Shown here: positions 53,216 through 63,324 of the stretch, piece after piece
How positions within the stretch are numbered: the first letter of the stretch is position 1
Layout of the letters: every line of letters begins with the position of its first letter
Assembly: GCA_905221605.1 (NCBI GenBank)
Contig: CAJNDS010000768.1
Location: forward strand, 62,001 to 126,000
DNA from: Symbiodinium natans
Taxonomy: Eukaryota > Sar > Dinophyceae > Suessiales > Symbiodiniaceae
Length of the DNA: 64,000 nt
Reading direction: 5' to 3'
Program-made: the position numbers and the translations under genes
Notes under the pieces: model-generated
Databases searched by the model: none
Seen by the model: only the letters and a program-made list of their open reading frames with translations
Told to the model about the DNA's origin: nothing

Positions 53216-54302
53216 GAGTTTTTGCTAAGCCAAAACCCGACACTGACGTGCTACAGGCATAGAGCATTTCATGGCTTTTAATAGGGAAAGAGGGACAAAA
53301 CCTCACATAATACCTAAAGGTCCATGCCACATAGGATATATAGAAAGTGGAGCGATTACACCATCCATGCATCTGAACGGTGACAGAAGCGAAAGGCTCG
53401 GGCAAAACCAACCGGGGCTTCGGGTTCGGAAGGAGCACGGCTCGTCAACTGCACTGTAACACCGCAGTCGAGACGTCTCAGGTTGCAGCAGTTCAAAGTC
53501 CCAAAAAATTGAAGAAGGGACTTGTGGTGGCAAGCTCCCTTCAGGAAGACTAGCATGCGGCATCAAGGTGATTCAGCCGGGGAGCTGTCTGGACCAAGCC
53601 GCCAACCCAGCCCACCCAGTTGACGTAGTCATCGGCCTCGTGTTTTGGGAGGTTGAGAGCGTAGAACTGCGTAAATGGCTGACAAGATTCAGTGCTTGAG
53701 AACCCGGATTGATGTAACCACTCTTCAGTATTTGAAGGATACCCACTGCAACCGTGGATCCGGATGGATCCGGAGTTTCAGGATTTCACCTTCAAGGGTT
53801 AGGAGAAGTCAAGGGCTCGCGCTGGGCTCCAGGGCTCATTAGCAACATGTTTTCTACGACCTGAAAGGCTATAAGTTGCCATGCCTTTGGATTTTCAGCG
53901 TCGATTGATATGCAAGTTTCATCGCCTGTCTTGATGAAAAAGTCAAGAATTGAGGGTGTCAGCTTTGTTGGGATATTTGAGTAGAGGGCGCATCTGTGTG
54001 TCCAGTTGCAATCTACTCTGGCCCAAAGAATCAATGCTGCAGCCCCTCTGCAACCCTCGGCTCCCGACGAAGTAGCGGTAGATCCAGTTGAGAATGTAGA
54101 AGGCCCGGTACCTGGCTCTCGGGAGGTGGGTTCTCCTCGATTCAAGTGACGCCCGCGCCTGTTTCAGGTTCAGAGGCCATTTACACGCAGCTGCATGGTA
54201 TCATGACTCAGTTGCTGCTGTAGATCATGTGAGAAGTCGTGGGTCGGCGGCTTCGTTTGTCAAGCCATGAATATCAATCTTAGATTCTTAGATCCGTGGT
54301 CG
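53216..54302. other. no confident gene
   Basis: Ordinary-complexity sequence after the satellite block. The frames (for example 53792-54145 minus) lack clear splice pairs. Confidence 0.35.
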
Positions 54303-54744
54303 TCAAAAACTCGTCCCCGGGATCACGCGCCCATGGTGGCCACGAATTGGGACGTCAAGTTCTCCACCTGCTGTTTCGTTGGGGGCGGGGGGCGGGGGGC
54401 TCTTTGCTTGCGGGCTTTGGGTGTTGTTAGGAGGCGATGTGGCAAGCACACCGCACTCGAATGCAACAAGGCCACCCCTGGACAAGGGAATCAGTCCGTC
54501 ACGTATACCTCCTTGACATGGGGGTTTACGATAATCAGCGACCCTAATCTAGACACCCAAATAGTCGGATCCCCTTATAATCAGGACCCCAATAAGGTAC
54601 CCGCAAACCCCCACGTAGCAAATCCCTGGGTTCCTGAGGATACTGCAGGATATCTATTTTCACAATGGCACCTCCCGCATCTGCTGCAGCAGCACCAGCT
54701 GCGGCACGATGGCTACGGACTCCAACCAGATGGAGGTGGTCCAA
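54303..54744 (-). CDS. gene end with a family A intron, Pro-rich tail
   Basis: Minus strand. The upstream exon (start unclear, ends 54615) reads GGAIVKIDILQYPQEPRDLL. The intron 54614-54512 is a family A element (GTGGGGGTTTGCGGG...CCATGTCAAG). The last exon, 54511-54303, reads GIRDGLIPLSRGGLVAFECG, then SPQAKSPPPPAPNETAGGEL and DVPIRGHHGRVIPGTSF with TGA. The join is in phase and both sides are natural, so removal of the element restores one long frame. An 11-base match to the dinoflagellate spliced leader lies near 54720, probably by chance. Function is unknown. Confidence 0.55.
54512..54614 (-). mobile_element. family A element acting as a whole intron
   Basis: 103 bases on the minus strand. 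Inner blocks match the family: GGTACCTTATTGGGGTCC, TTATAAGGGGATCC, ACTATTTGGGTG and TAGATTAGGGTC; the end is TTATCGTAAACCCCC. The flanking exons join in phase. Confidence 0.65.
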
Positions 54745-55041
54745 AGGATCTGCAAGGCTGCAGGGCTCCAGCGTCTACACGTGCTCTTTCGCTTCACTTG
54801 CCCCCTCGTCAGCCCAAACGAACTACAAGCTAGGCTGCCTGTACCCTAGGCTTAAGGGTACTACTGGGCATCCTAGCAAGCCTCCTGAAGTCTTAGGCCG
54901 TATACGAGTAGAAGAATTCATGCCCCGGACTTCCGGCCTGAAACTCCAGACTCCGAAACTTACAGCTCCAAGGAGCAACCTTCTCGCATCTCTTCTATGT
55001 CGAACTTTTGTTTAAAAAAAGGGGGTCTGGTTGTTGCTCAG

Positions 55042-55447
55042 GCACCCAGAAACGCATCTCAGCTCTCAAGGCTCCGAAATTTTATCGTTTGGAAGCCATT
55101 CGCCAGCTTTGTTTAGGGTTTAGGGTTTTGGGTTTAAGGTTTAGGGTTTCTCCGAGAAGCTGTGTCGGCCCGCGTCGGAAGTTTGTAGCATCGATAACGT
55201 CAAAGAACATGTGGACAGTGCTTCAAACGGGATCACGTTGTAACGCAATGGCGATCCCTACTTGGCTTGCAAAACACAAGGCACCCAGTGGCACATTTTC
55301 CAAACCCTAAATCCTAAACCCTACACCCTAAACCCTAAACCAATCTAAGATGCATTTTCAAGCGCCCCGAAAGGCACGTCGTTTAGCATTTGGTTTTACG
55401 GCTTCAGGGTTGATGCCGGTCAGGCCTCAGAGCGTAAGATCTATAGG
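55042..55447 (+). CDS. two-exon chain across a telomere-ended intron
   Basis: Exon 55042-55110 (acceptor GTTGCTCAG) reads TQKRISALKAPKFYRLEAIR and QL. The intron 55111-55349 starts GTTTAGGGTTTAGGG and ends with CCCTAAATCC, CCCTAAACC and ATCTAAG. Exon 55350-55447 reads AFSSAPKGTSFSIWFYGFRV and DAGQASERKIYR, ending AGG|GTTTAGTC. The join is in phase and other frames are poorer. The next intron again starts GTTTAG. Soluble mixed composition; no family recognised. Confidence 0.52.
55111..55349 (+). other. intron with inverted telomere-like ends
   Basis: 239 bp. The first bases GTTTAGGGTTTAGGG and the last 50 bases (five CCCTAAA-type units) are inverted repeats. Confidence 0.55.
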
Positions 55448-55727
55448 GTTTAGTCTTGCAGCGTGTGGGATTGCCTTTAGTGGGTTCAGGGTTTGGTTTG
55501 AGTGTCAAGGCTTCAAGAGCGCAATTGGTTAGGGTGAAATCAGGCTTGGGTTCTGGTTTAGTTCTTGAGATTGGCGTGGTCTAGACCGTGCTCTACACAT
55601 GGGAGTTGTCTGAGGCTCTGAGGGTTTAGGGTTCAGGGCTTCGACGCGGTAATGCTGATTCCTGGGGTTCCGGCTTCATGGTTGGCGACGGATCTTGCCG
55701 GAAGGTCAGGGCTCCAGCTTCAGCGTG

Positions 55728-55949
55728 TTATAAAACGGAGAAGGGGATGCTCGGCCTTGAAATCCCCTCTGCAAGCAATCGCTCCCAAAGAGCCGTCGCC
55801 TCTGGCAGCGTGTATTCCTCGGTGCAAAGGATGCCCAGGAGTAGGCATGGCCCCAGGAGGTAAATCTCGTACTGGAACTTGTCTGTACTCCTGGGGACGA
55901 AGCTTTTCAGGCCGAATGACAAGATCCCAAAGCATGCTCTTTGTTGCAA
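55728..55949 (-). CDS. frame with PPR-like helix, unknown
   Basis: Minus-strand frame reading QQRACFGILSFGLKSFVPRS, then KFQYEIYLLGPCLLLGILCT, then LPEATALWERLLAEGISRPS and a stop. The segment EATALWERLLAEGISRP looks like the second helix of a pentatricopeptide repeat, but only one repeat is present and splice sites are not fixed. A 140-codon forward frame overlaps it and is Gly/Arg-rich. Orientation is therefore a judgement. Confidence 0.33.
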   Translation of the reverse strand: MQQRACFGILSFGLKSFVPRSTDKFQYEIYLLGPCLLLGILCTEEYTLPEATALWERLLAEGISRPSIPFSVL

Positions 55950-56289
55950 ATCACTGCAAGCGCATGGACGAAACTAGTAACGAAGGTGCCAGAGATCGAA
56001 AAAAGGTAAATGCTGGGAAGGGAACTTCTGCGGTAAGAGACGTTGGTAATTTCTTTGTACAATCTTTCGCGTGAGGTTCCTATGGTTTAAATTCGGGGCG
56101 AAGTGGGTTTAAAGGGTGAACTTGTAGTGTTCTTTCTGCCGTATCGCTCGAGATGTTCACGTTTTGAAATAAGAGGCTCTCCAGGACAAGGACAAGGTAT
56201 ATACACAAAGCTTGTCCGCAAGCAAGAGCATGAATGACTTTCGTGTGGCAAGGAGGGGCTCGAGATCATCATTGGGAGTGAACGCTGCC

Positions 56290-56319
56290 ATGATGATGAT
56301 GATGATGATGATGATGATG
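56290..56319. repeat. (ATG/GAT)10 triplet array
   Basis: Ten perfect triplets. It reads as poly-His or poly-Ser in the long minus-strand frames that cross it (56087-56650, 56269-56709), which I do not trust. Confidence 0.92.
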
Positions 56320-57625
56320 TTGATGATGCTGTGCAGGGCCCTGTGAAGTAGGGAGGCTGACGTTCGAGCTGGTCGTTGGCTGGACCGCATTTGCATGGGT
56401 GGACGCGCAATGATGTCCGTCGCTCTGCAGGCACCTGAGGCGGGTGCTGCCGGCCGGCATTGTCCGAGCACGGTGAGAATGGCAAGAGGGAGGGCGAGAA
56501 GCTGCACCACTTTTTTCTATGTATAGTGCGATGGGAGTTGATGGAGGTGAGGTAGGCACAGTGCTTGATGTTTTTGTTGTTGCTGTTGTTGTTGCGGTTG
56601 GTGCGTTGCAGTTGGTCGAAGGTCCTGGTAAGTCGGACTGGAGTTTGCACCTTGTTTGCAACATCTCGGAGGGCGTATTGTTAGATGGAGGGATTGGGAC
56701 AGGCGGCAAGTCGGTCCTGCACCGTACTCACGTCACTCACACCCCGACGTACAACCCTCATAAGGTACTGCTTGGTGTCAGCTTCGTGTAAGTTAGTACT
56801 AAGCTAGTAAACGATTACCTCTGAAACCCTCTCAGAACCCCATTTCCAGGGAGTGGAGAAGCATGAGAAGCCGGGCGTCCTTTCGTATGTCTGGGAGATG
56901 GGCGGCTTCACCCGCATCAAGTAAATCAAGTAGATCCTTGCCAACACAGACTCCGGGCCTACACCTTACGATTCTGTTTGGGGGATCCAATTGTGCTCAG
57001 CCGGCTGGGTACAGTCGGGAAACACTGCCGAGGTGTTCTGAGAGCATTCTCTGCTTCCTTGCTTACAGCAGGCATCATTCCTCACCACAAGCAGACAAAC
57101 AACGCCGCACAAGACAATGCCGAAGCAAATCTTCAGAAACCGGGGTCCAAGAACGGGGCATTGATACGTAGGTAAGGGGACGGTGCCCTACCGGCGTCCA
57201 ATCGCATATCATTCGTTGTCCGAGTCCAAGTGTCGTGGCGGTGATGAACACTACCTTCATGACAGTGTTGTATACCTGGCAGCTGTCCCACTGCCCTGAG
57301 TCCGAACGCTACGAACCAAAATGCAGAAGTCACCCATACAAATCTCGATCAACAGCCCATGGCTGTCACGCATTTCAAGGAGCCGTTGCATTGGAGAACT
57401 ACACATCAGGTTGTGGATTCCCATAACCCGGCGTGGGCTTCTGGAAACAAGCTCACAGGACCGCCACTGAGTCAAGTTGCAAGTGCAGCTTAGTGCAGCT
57501 GAGACACTGAAATGAAGCTCCACAGCAGATCCAGGTACCGAAATATGAACACGATGGCGTACATCTCCTGCACTTGCAATTTCATGCAAACAGTTGCCTT
57601 AAGTGTGGTTGACGCTTGGTGGAAT

Positions 57626-57718
57626 CTATACTCCCCTTAGAATCATTAAAAAATATTTTGATATCCTCTTTGGTTTTATATCAACAAAAATAGAAAATAA
57701 GTCCCAAGGGGGATATAG
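57626..57718. mobile_element. family B MITE, copy 4
   Basis: 93 bp, CTATACTCCCCTTAG...CCCAAGGGGGATATAG, flanked by GAAT on both sides. Confidence 0.82.
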
Positions 57719-57736
57719 GAATGTGCAGAAGCTCTA

Positions 57737-58150
57737 GTGGCAGGGACTGCTCAGGCTTGGAAACCTCATGTCCTGCATCCTGCAAGAAACGCCCACGCAG
57801 CTCTTGCTCTTGTGCAGCTTCCTTGGCTGCAAGGGCCGAGGGGCCCATATCTAATTAAATGCACCCTGCAAGCCTTGAAATTCTCAAGCATTGTAAGTAA
57901 TGTGCTAAGATGGAGACCTAGATTGGTGGAAGCTGAAAGAAGGGACCCTAAGCTGCCCAGCTTGGGAAAGAAACCATTGGGAAGTGCCCAGAAAACACAC
58001 GTCCGGCGAAACTGCTTAGGAAGGACTGCTTCATCTCTTCAGCCTAAACGAGATCGTTTTCCGGCCTTTTGTCGCAGGAACAAGGCTGAAGCTCGCCCTG
58101 AAATCCTTGATCCTGTTCGACGTAAGGCTTATGCAACTTATATATGCTGA
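57737..58150 (+). CDS. basic protein frame, unknown
   Basis: A 137-codon frame to TGA. The second half is the best: LVEAERRDPKLPSLGKKPLG, then THVRRNCLGRTASSLQPKRD and EARPEILDPVRRKAYATYIC. A GTAAGT inside (57896) followed by an AG 29 bases on leaves the frame unchanged if spliced. A family B element ends 18 bases upstream, so a GTGCAG acceptor right after that element may be the real exon start. Basic and possibly nucleic-acid binding by composition only. Confidence 0.4.
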   Translation: MAGTAQAWKPHVLHPARNAHAALALVQLPWLQGPRGPYLIKCTLQALKFSSIVSNVLRWRPRLVEAERRDPKLPSLGKKPLGSAQKTHVRRNCLGRTASSLQPKRDRFPAFCRRNKAEARPEILDPVRRKAYATYIC

Positions 58151-58288
58151 TTATTCCTGATTCCATAGACGCAAGCAAAAGCATGTAGATCATCCTCTTC
58201 ATCATGTCAAGAGTCCACAGCAGCAGCATGATGCTGGTGAGGTGGAGCCTTCGTCGAGAAATGTGCCCTGCCCATTCTTTTCTAAAGG

Positions 58289-58352
58289 TACCCTGAAACC
58301 CTAAACCCTACTATACACCCCAAACCCTAAACCCCAAACCCTAAACCCCAAA
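58289..58352. repeat. CCCTAAA/CCCCAAA telomere-like array
   Basis: About seven degenerate units. Confidence 0.85.
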
Positions 58353-58633
58353 ACCTAAGGTTACTGCCCTATCGTGTGCAGGCAGCCATCACCTCGATGC
58401 TGGATGTGCTATCGTGCCCAATCCCACTTTGGCACCTCCATGATGCCTAGAGGCACTGTGCAATTACTGTAATTACTGTAATTAAGCTATACATCCAAAC
58501 CCCGCACCTAAAGACTTAAAGAGTCAAGGAAGCAAACAAAACAGCCCTGCATCCCAGCATCAGAGCTTAAGCCCACATTGAGGGTTGTGTGCATTTCTTT
58601 TTACGGTCTAGGCAGAAAGCTTTGGAGTTCAGG

Positions 58634-58987
58634 ATGTACACACCTTGCGAGTTTTTCGGGATTCGAGGTCTAGATTGTGGCAAAAGCATTTGTAGATCAA
58701 TCCAAATAAGGCCTACAAGAGGTTTTGCAGATGTTCGCAGACACATTCAGCAGGTGGGAGCTTTCCTGAACAACGACACATTCCCCGAACAGCGCATTGA
58801 AGAAGCCGATCATTCCAAACAATCAGCACAATTGAGCACAATAGTACTGCTGTTCGCATCTATTCCTTCTGATATCTTCTGGGCAGTGGGAGATCTGCAC
58901 ATCATAAACCCAATGAATTCCAGAAAGTGCCAGTCTATGAGAAGTCGGACTAGAATGCCATGGCATAGCCAAGACATTACAAAGTAG
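58634..58987 (+). CDS. 118-codon frame, unknown
   Basis: From the ATG at 58634 (just after the acceptor-like TTGGAGTTCAG): MYTPCEFFGIRGLDCGKSIC, then RGFADVRRHIQQVGAFLNND, FPEQRIEEADHSKQSAQLST and VLLFASIPSDIFWAVGDLHI, ending with TAG after SQDITK. Hydrophobic and charged segments alternate as in a folded protein, and the frame is the only clean one. If GTTCAG is an acceptor the first Met is not the start. No family is recognised. Confidence 0.43.
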   Translation: MYTPCEFFGIRGLDCGKSICRSIQIRPTRGFADVRRHIQQVGAFLNNDTFPEQRIEEADHSKQSAQLSTIVLLFASIPSDIFWAVGDLHIINPMNSRKCQSMRSRTRMPWHSQDITK

Positions 58988-59477
58988 AGTTCAGTGCAGC
59001 TTCAAGAACTTACTTGACTTAGAGTTGGAGACATGTGATGTGGATACCTGGAGCCCAAGTTAGTCAGACTCTCAAGACCAGGGCGGCATCATTGGTCATT
59101 GTGGAGAACACCATGCTAACATTGAGCTCATAGCTGTGCGGCCCCTCACAGTCAACATCACCAAGCCCGTCGCATGTCGCCGGCTAGTCGAAATATGTTC
59201 CTCGGCTGGGACTGCATCAGTTCTCCAAAACCCTCTGTCTGGAGGCGTTGAAGGTTGAGCTCAAGCCACACGGATGCGCAGCCCAAACCGCCAGGAACAC
59301 ACAACGGAAAGTCCAAGAAAGGTTGCGACAGAAAATGACAGAAAAGAAAAAACATTACATACGCCCTCCATAGTTTCCGTTACATCGGTTGCTCAAATGC
59401 CACAGTTTCCGTTACATCCTTTACTCATATTGCTTTCACAATGCTCCTCACTTGCCGATGCTGCTCATACTTGCGTG

Positions 59478-59969
59478 CTACCACCCGCAACTGCTCATGC
59501 AGCTTCTTGCTTCCGCCGCTGCACATGGAACTGCATCACTGGAACTATCATTTATCTGTCCAATGCTATGATGCTTGACAGATAAGCAACAAACCCAACC
59601 ATCGGGAAAGATAGTGAAAGGCCAAAAGGGTTGAGGTCTGAATGACAATGGTTCAGACACAATGGGCTCCAGCAACTCTATGTGTGGCACAACATTGCCA
59701 AGGCGCATGGCTCCCGAACCGCTCCACGCGGCCGTGACCGCGGAGCCCCGCCCCGTCCGAACTGACACAGCTGCCCCGCCGAGCGCTTCGGGCTCTTGCT
59801 TTTGTGCAGAGTAGCTGCTCCCTGACATCCAACATGCGACCGATCTGCTGGGGCTTCTCGGGTCTCTAGTGGACTTCCTGATAAGGCTTGCAAGACATGG
59901 AGGGGGGGAATTAAGATATGGAGTTCTCCAGTGCCCTCGCCCGGAAGTGTACAAGCGGCTATAAGTCAA
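59478..59969 (-). CDS. 163-codon frame, unknown
   Basis: Long minus-strand frame. Natural part: VSVRTGRGSAVTAAWSGSGA, MRLGNVVPHIELLEPIVSEP and FRPQPFWPFTIFPDGWVCCL. The Ser/Arg-rich start and Cys/Ser-rich end may lie outside the true exon. No splice sites were fixed. Confidence 0.33.
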   Translation of the reverse strand: MTYSRLYTSGRGHWRTPYLNSPPPCLASLIRKSTRDPRSPSRSVACWMSGSSYSAQKQEPEALGGAAVSVRTGRGSAVTAAWSGSGAMRLGNVVPHIELLEPIVSEPLSFRPQPFWPFTIFPDGWVCCLSVKHHSIGQINDSSSDAVPCAAAEARSCMSSCGW

Positions 59970-60502
59970 GAAAGAAGTGCGGCGTTTCGGGGTACCAGCG
60001 GTGCATTGGCCCTTTGAACTTGGTAGCCCCCATCATAACGTTCACAAGCCGGACGGGGAAGTGGCGCGGTGGAGGTGTGAAGGGGGCGTGCGGCATTCAG
60101 GTTCTGACAAGGTGAGCAACTGTGTAGATTGGAGGAAGGAGTGCCGCGAACCAGTTACGGGTATAGGATTGCGTCTGCTACGTCTACGTGCAACGCACGG
60201 TTCCATACTGCATGGCCGGGACTGTTTCAAGCGCAATGTTTTGGAGCAGCGGGCGGACAATTTCCCATGAGACATGTCGATGACGAAATGAACAAGCCGA
60301 CATCCAACGCACAATGACCATCCTAAACCCTAAACTTTGAAAACCCTAAACCCTAAACCCTAAACCCTAAACCGTGTAGCTGCCTGAACTTGGCCCTGGC
60401 CCTGCACCGGAACTGTTACAACGAGCCGTTTTCATTCTCGCAGCGTGGGGCCTAGGCGGTCTGGATCTTAAGACTGCAAGGCAGCAGGAGAGCCATCTTC
60501 GG
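59966..60502 (+). CDS. two-exon chain between a GTGAGC donor and a GTTTAGGG intron
   Basis: Exon 59966-60111 (acceptor GGCTATAAG) reads KKEVRRFGVPAVHWPFELGS, then PHHNVHKPDGEVARWRCEGG and VRHSGSDK, donor AAG|GTGAGC. The intron 60112-60379 ends in six CCCTAAA units plus CCGTGTAG. Exon 60380-60502 (41 codons) reads LPELGPGPAPELLQRAVFIL, AAWGLGGLDLKTARQQESHL and R, ending CGG|GTTTAGGG. Phase 0 join. The second exon is open in no other good frame and is one of the clearest here. If the first exon is not spliced, its frame runs on to TGA at 60270. Function is unknown. Confidence 0.55.
60321..60374. repeat. CCCTAAA telomere-like array
   Basis: Six units just before the acceptor of exon 60380. Confidence 0.92.
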
Positions 60503-60577
60503 GTTTAGGGTTTAGGGTTTAGGGTTTAGGGTTTAGGGTTTGGGGTTTAGGGTTTAGGGTTTAGGGTTTAGGGTTTG
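60503..60577. repeat. TTTAGGG telomere-like array
   Basis: Ten units with one TTTGGGG variant, starting exactly at the donor of exon 60380-60502. Confidence 0.93.
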
Positions 60578-61300
60578 AAGGTATTCAGTATTCATCTGAT
60601 TCCTCCTATACAAACTCTAAGCCTTTCGGAGGGTGGCTGGATCCAACCGATGCTTTCGGAGACAAGCAGGACAGGTTCTAGGCTTAGGGCAGAGACTTGC
60701 GGGCTCTATACTATACTATGCTTTGCGATGCTATGCAATGCGATACTATACTGTACAAAACTATACTGTACTGTGTACTGTTCTATGCTGTCTTATGCTA
60801 TACTAGTACTATTACTATGCCGTACTACTCTATCTGTACGTATATATACTGGACAATACTGGTACACAGGGCAGTAAAGGTCGCGCCAAACCCGGAACCG
60901 CTCGGAGAGTCGTTTCCGACGAAGGGCACCTGCCCACAAGACCAATAAGGGTTTAGGGAGTTTAGGGTTTATAGGGTTAAAAGGGGCCAATGGGTTGAGG
61001 GTTATTTAAAGCGAGAGAAGGCGTTGGCTGATAGTTTGCAAACTCCCCGAATCACACCCCGCTGATGATCGCACGCATCTTCGACCATTCAGCTTTTGGG
61101 GGGCTTCAGTGGAGCCTTTCTTACGTTCAGCCCGGCTGAGCTCCAGATTTATCGAGCGGGGGATCGCGTAGGAACTTCAGCAAGCAAACTGCCGAGCCCG
61201 TATGTGCCCTTAAACAAATCTCCCTGCCTCAGCATGCCACTGCCACAAATCCAGGGTTCAAAGGCCCTCCAAACTCCCCAAACCAAATGTCCATCGTCCA
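60578..61300. other. no confident gene
   Basis: Contains CTATACTATGC-type degenerate repeats (60700-60830). A small plus-strand exon ending GGACAG|GTTCTAGG near 60708 is possible but not supported further. Confidence 0.35.
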
Positions 61301-61307
61301 CGATAAG

Positions 61308-61309
<2 letters not shown>

Positions 61310-61373
<64 letters not shown>
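61310..61373. repeat. (CAG)21 triplet array
   Basis: Twenty-one perfect CAG/AGC units followed by CCGCAG and GGCAGT variants up to about 61440. All frames become poly-Gln, Ser, Ala or Leu. Whether it is translated is unknown. Confidence 0.95.
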
Positions 61374-61374
<1 letters not shown>

Positions 61375-61658
61375 GCAGCCGCAGCAGCGGCAGTGGCGGC
61401 AGTGGCGGCAGCAACCGCAACAGCAACAGCACAAGCACCAGCAACAGCAGTCTGTCAAGCCCACTTTTCAATTCCTCGACCAAGAATTCTAAGTCCTTGA
61501 CGGAGAGTTCTGGACCAGCTCTAGCTAGAGATAGAGAGAGAGATAGGGGGAGATGTGTGGACAAAGAAAGAAAAAGAAAGAAATAAGCAAAAGAGAGACG
61601 GAGAGAGAGCGAGAGAGACGGAGAGAGAGAAGGGACAGAGAGTGCGCACCTTGACCCA

Positions 61659-61760
61659 CTAGTTGAACAATTCCTCCTTGTGCTCGTTGAACCATTTCTC
61701 AAAGAGCCTCCTGTGGCCAACCTTCGCAGCGAGGGGAAGAGGCCACAACACGAGGTCCAT
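61659..61760 (-). CDS. possible ankyrin-repeat fragment, gene end
   Basis: Minus-strand frame from ATG at 61760: MDLVLWPLPLAAKVGHRRLF, then EKWFNEHKEELFN and TAG. PLPLAAKVGHRRLFEKW follows the ankyrin pattern (PLHLAA..GH..hhphL). Only one repeat is visible, no acceptor was found just upstream, and the downstream side is pyrimidine-rich low-complexity DNA. A last exon or a decayed fragment are both possible. Confidence 0.35.
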   Translation of the reverse strand: MDLVLWPLPLAAKVGHRRLFEKWFNEHKEELFN

Positions 61761-61799
61761 CACATCGGGAGCCGGAGCAAACCATGTTCAAGGGAGGAG

Positions 61800-62589
61800 T
61801 TTCCGCTGATTAGCCTCTATACCTGGCGGCCAATCGCCATCAAACATCAGCAGCGCAAGTCCATCAAAACCTCCGAACTTCCAGACACCCGCACGCTAGC
61901 CGGAGCCGAAACCGTTCATTCCCCGAAGGCTCCCTACTAGTAATGCATGGTACTTCTGCGGCGCTGCGCTCAGAAGCAATGACAGGCAGGCCCTGAACTG
62001 TGAGCCTTTTCCACGCACAGGTCCGAAAAGAACTGCCTTGGTCAGTCCAACAATGTTAGTCTGGTTGGTTCGGACCTCCATAGTCTTACTTGTTCTGGGG
62101 TAGAGTATACTGTACTAGGTGAATGTTATTGTTAGTGACTAAGAACGACCTACAGGGCCGGATGCCGTACGGCCATGCAGAGATGCACAAGGACCTGAAG
62201 TCCATTGAATGGCTTTGGGCCAAGCCCTACAGACCACAGGCAATGTCTCCAACGCCTGGGCTGAAAAACTGAAAGCCGCAAACGGCAGCACCTAAACCAG
62301 CAACGGAAGAACAATTTGCAACTAACCAGCGTCACTTATCGGATTGGGGTCGACATTTTTGTTCGGCTCAGCTTACCCCGAGCAGCGTAGCAAGATTGAA
62401 CGCCTTCGACCCCTAACTCGAAACACAATGCAGCATTTGAGAAACCACATGCTGACAAGATTGCGATTGTGTAGGGTTCAGTCTTTGGCATGACATTGCT
62501 AAGGCGTGAGGCCTGCTGTCTTTACTAGACACCAGGCTTTGCCAGGTTGACATTTGTCGCCGCGGGGGCGGGTCATATTATTGCTCCTT
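61800..62589. other. no confident gene
   Basis: Short frames only. A minus-strand stretch near 61830-61890 (GGFDGLALLMFDGDWPPG before a GTATAG) might be an exon but has no second support. Confidence 0.35.
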
Positions 62590-62681
62590 TCAAATGCCAG
62601 GCGGCTGGTCGATGGTGATCCTCCCGTCCTCGCCATTCGTGAGATAGAGGTCTCTGATCTGCGCAACAAAGGCGCAAGGAT
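62590..62681 (-). CDS. 3'-terminal exon, acidic
   Basis: The minus-strand acceptor ATCATGTCCAG opens an exon of two carried bases plus 30 codons: PCAFVAQIRDLYLTNGEDGR, then ITIDQPPGI and TGA. The sequence reads as a natural protein end. Another minus-strand frame covers the same DNA but is Arg/Ser-rich. Function is unknown. Confidence 0.45.
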
Positions 62682-63230
62682 CTGGACATGATCTTGAGAC
62701 GGACGGATTGCATGACCTCTGGCTGTGAGACGCTTGGCTCGGCAGCGTTTTCTGGTTAACGGGTGGATGACACGTTTTTCGAATCGATGGGGGACGCGCC
62801 GGACTTGGTATTGGCGCTGGAGCCTGCTCCAACGTGTCGTAGTTGGACTGCAGAGCTTGCTCATACCTTTCTCATACACAAGCTCTAGCATACATATAAA
62901 TATATATTTCTTTGTACATACTCATATTTATATCAACTATATATATATATAATACATATGAGCTGATAGGCCAAGAGCTAAGGAGGAGATCCAACAAACA
63001 TACCTCGCTTGTACGTACTCACGCAGAGCTGCACGCCGCAGGCAACGACTTGAAAGTCTACAGCCCAAAGCAACAGGTTAGCGCCTGTAGGAAGCGATTC
63101 TAGTGGCATCCCAAGGCATCTTCAACTTAATTCCGCCCTTAGTCCCAAAGGAAGCTGCACAGTCAGTGAGAGCTTCATGAGCCTCCTGAAGCACCCTAAT
63201 CTTCCAACAACTCATGCCATTTCCGATTGT

Positions 63231-63324
63231 CCCTAAACCCTAAACCCTAAACCCTAAACCCTAAACCCTAGGCCCTAAACGCGAAACCCCAAACCCTAAA
63301 CCCTAAACCCCTAACCCTAAACCT
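63231..63324. repeat. CCCTAAA telomere-like array
   Basis: About twelve units with variants (CCCTAGG, CGAAACCCC). Confidence 0.92.

Noticed and set aside
52990-53217. Frame MKKVLKTGAAPLLLLSIPFY... resembling a small membrane protein
   Set aside because: It sits in a purine/pyrimidine-biased tract where Lys, Glu, Leu and Ser runs arise from composition; no splice or other support.
54700-54726. Match to the dinoflagellate spliced leader start (TCCGTAGCCAT) on the minus strand
   Set aside because: Only the first 11 bases fit; the rest diverges. An 11-base match in 64 kb is not safe evidence for a retrogene relic.
56087-56709. Long minus-strand frames of 146-187 codons with poly-Ser/His
   Set aside because: They cross an ATG/GAT triplet array, and the rest is Ser/Pro/Thr-rich with no clear boundary; an equally long forward frame overlaps them.
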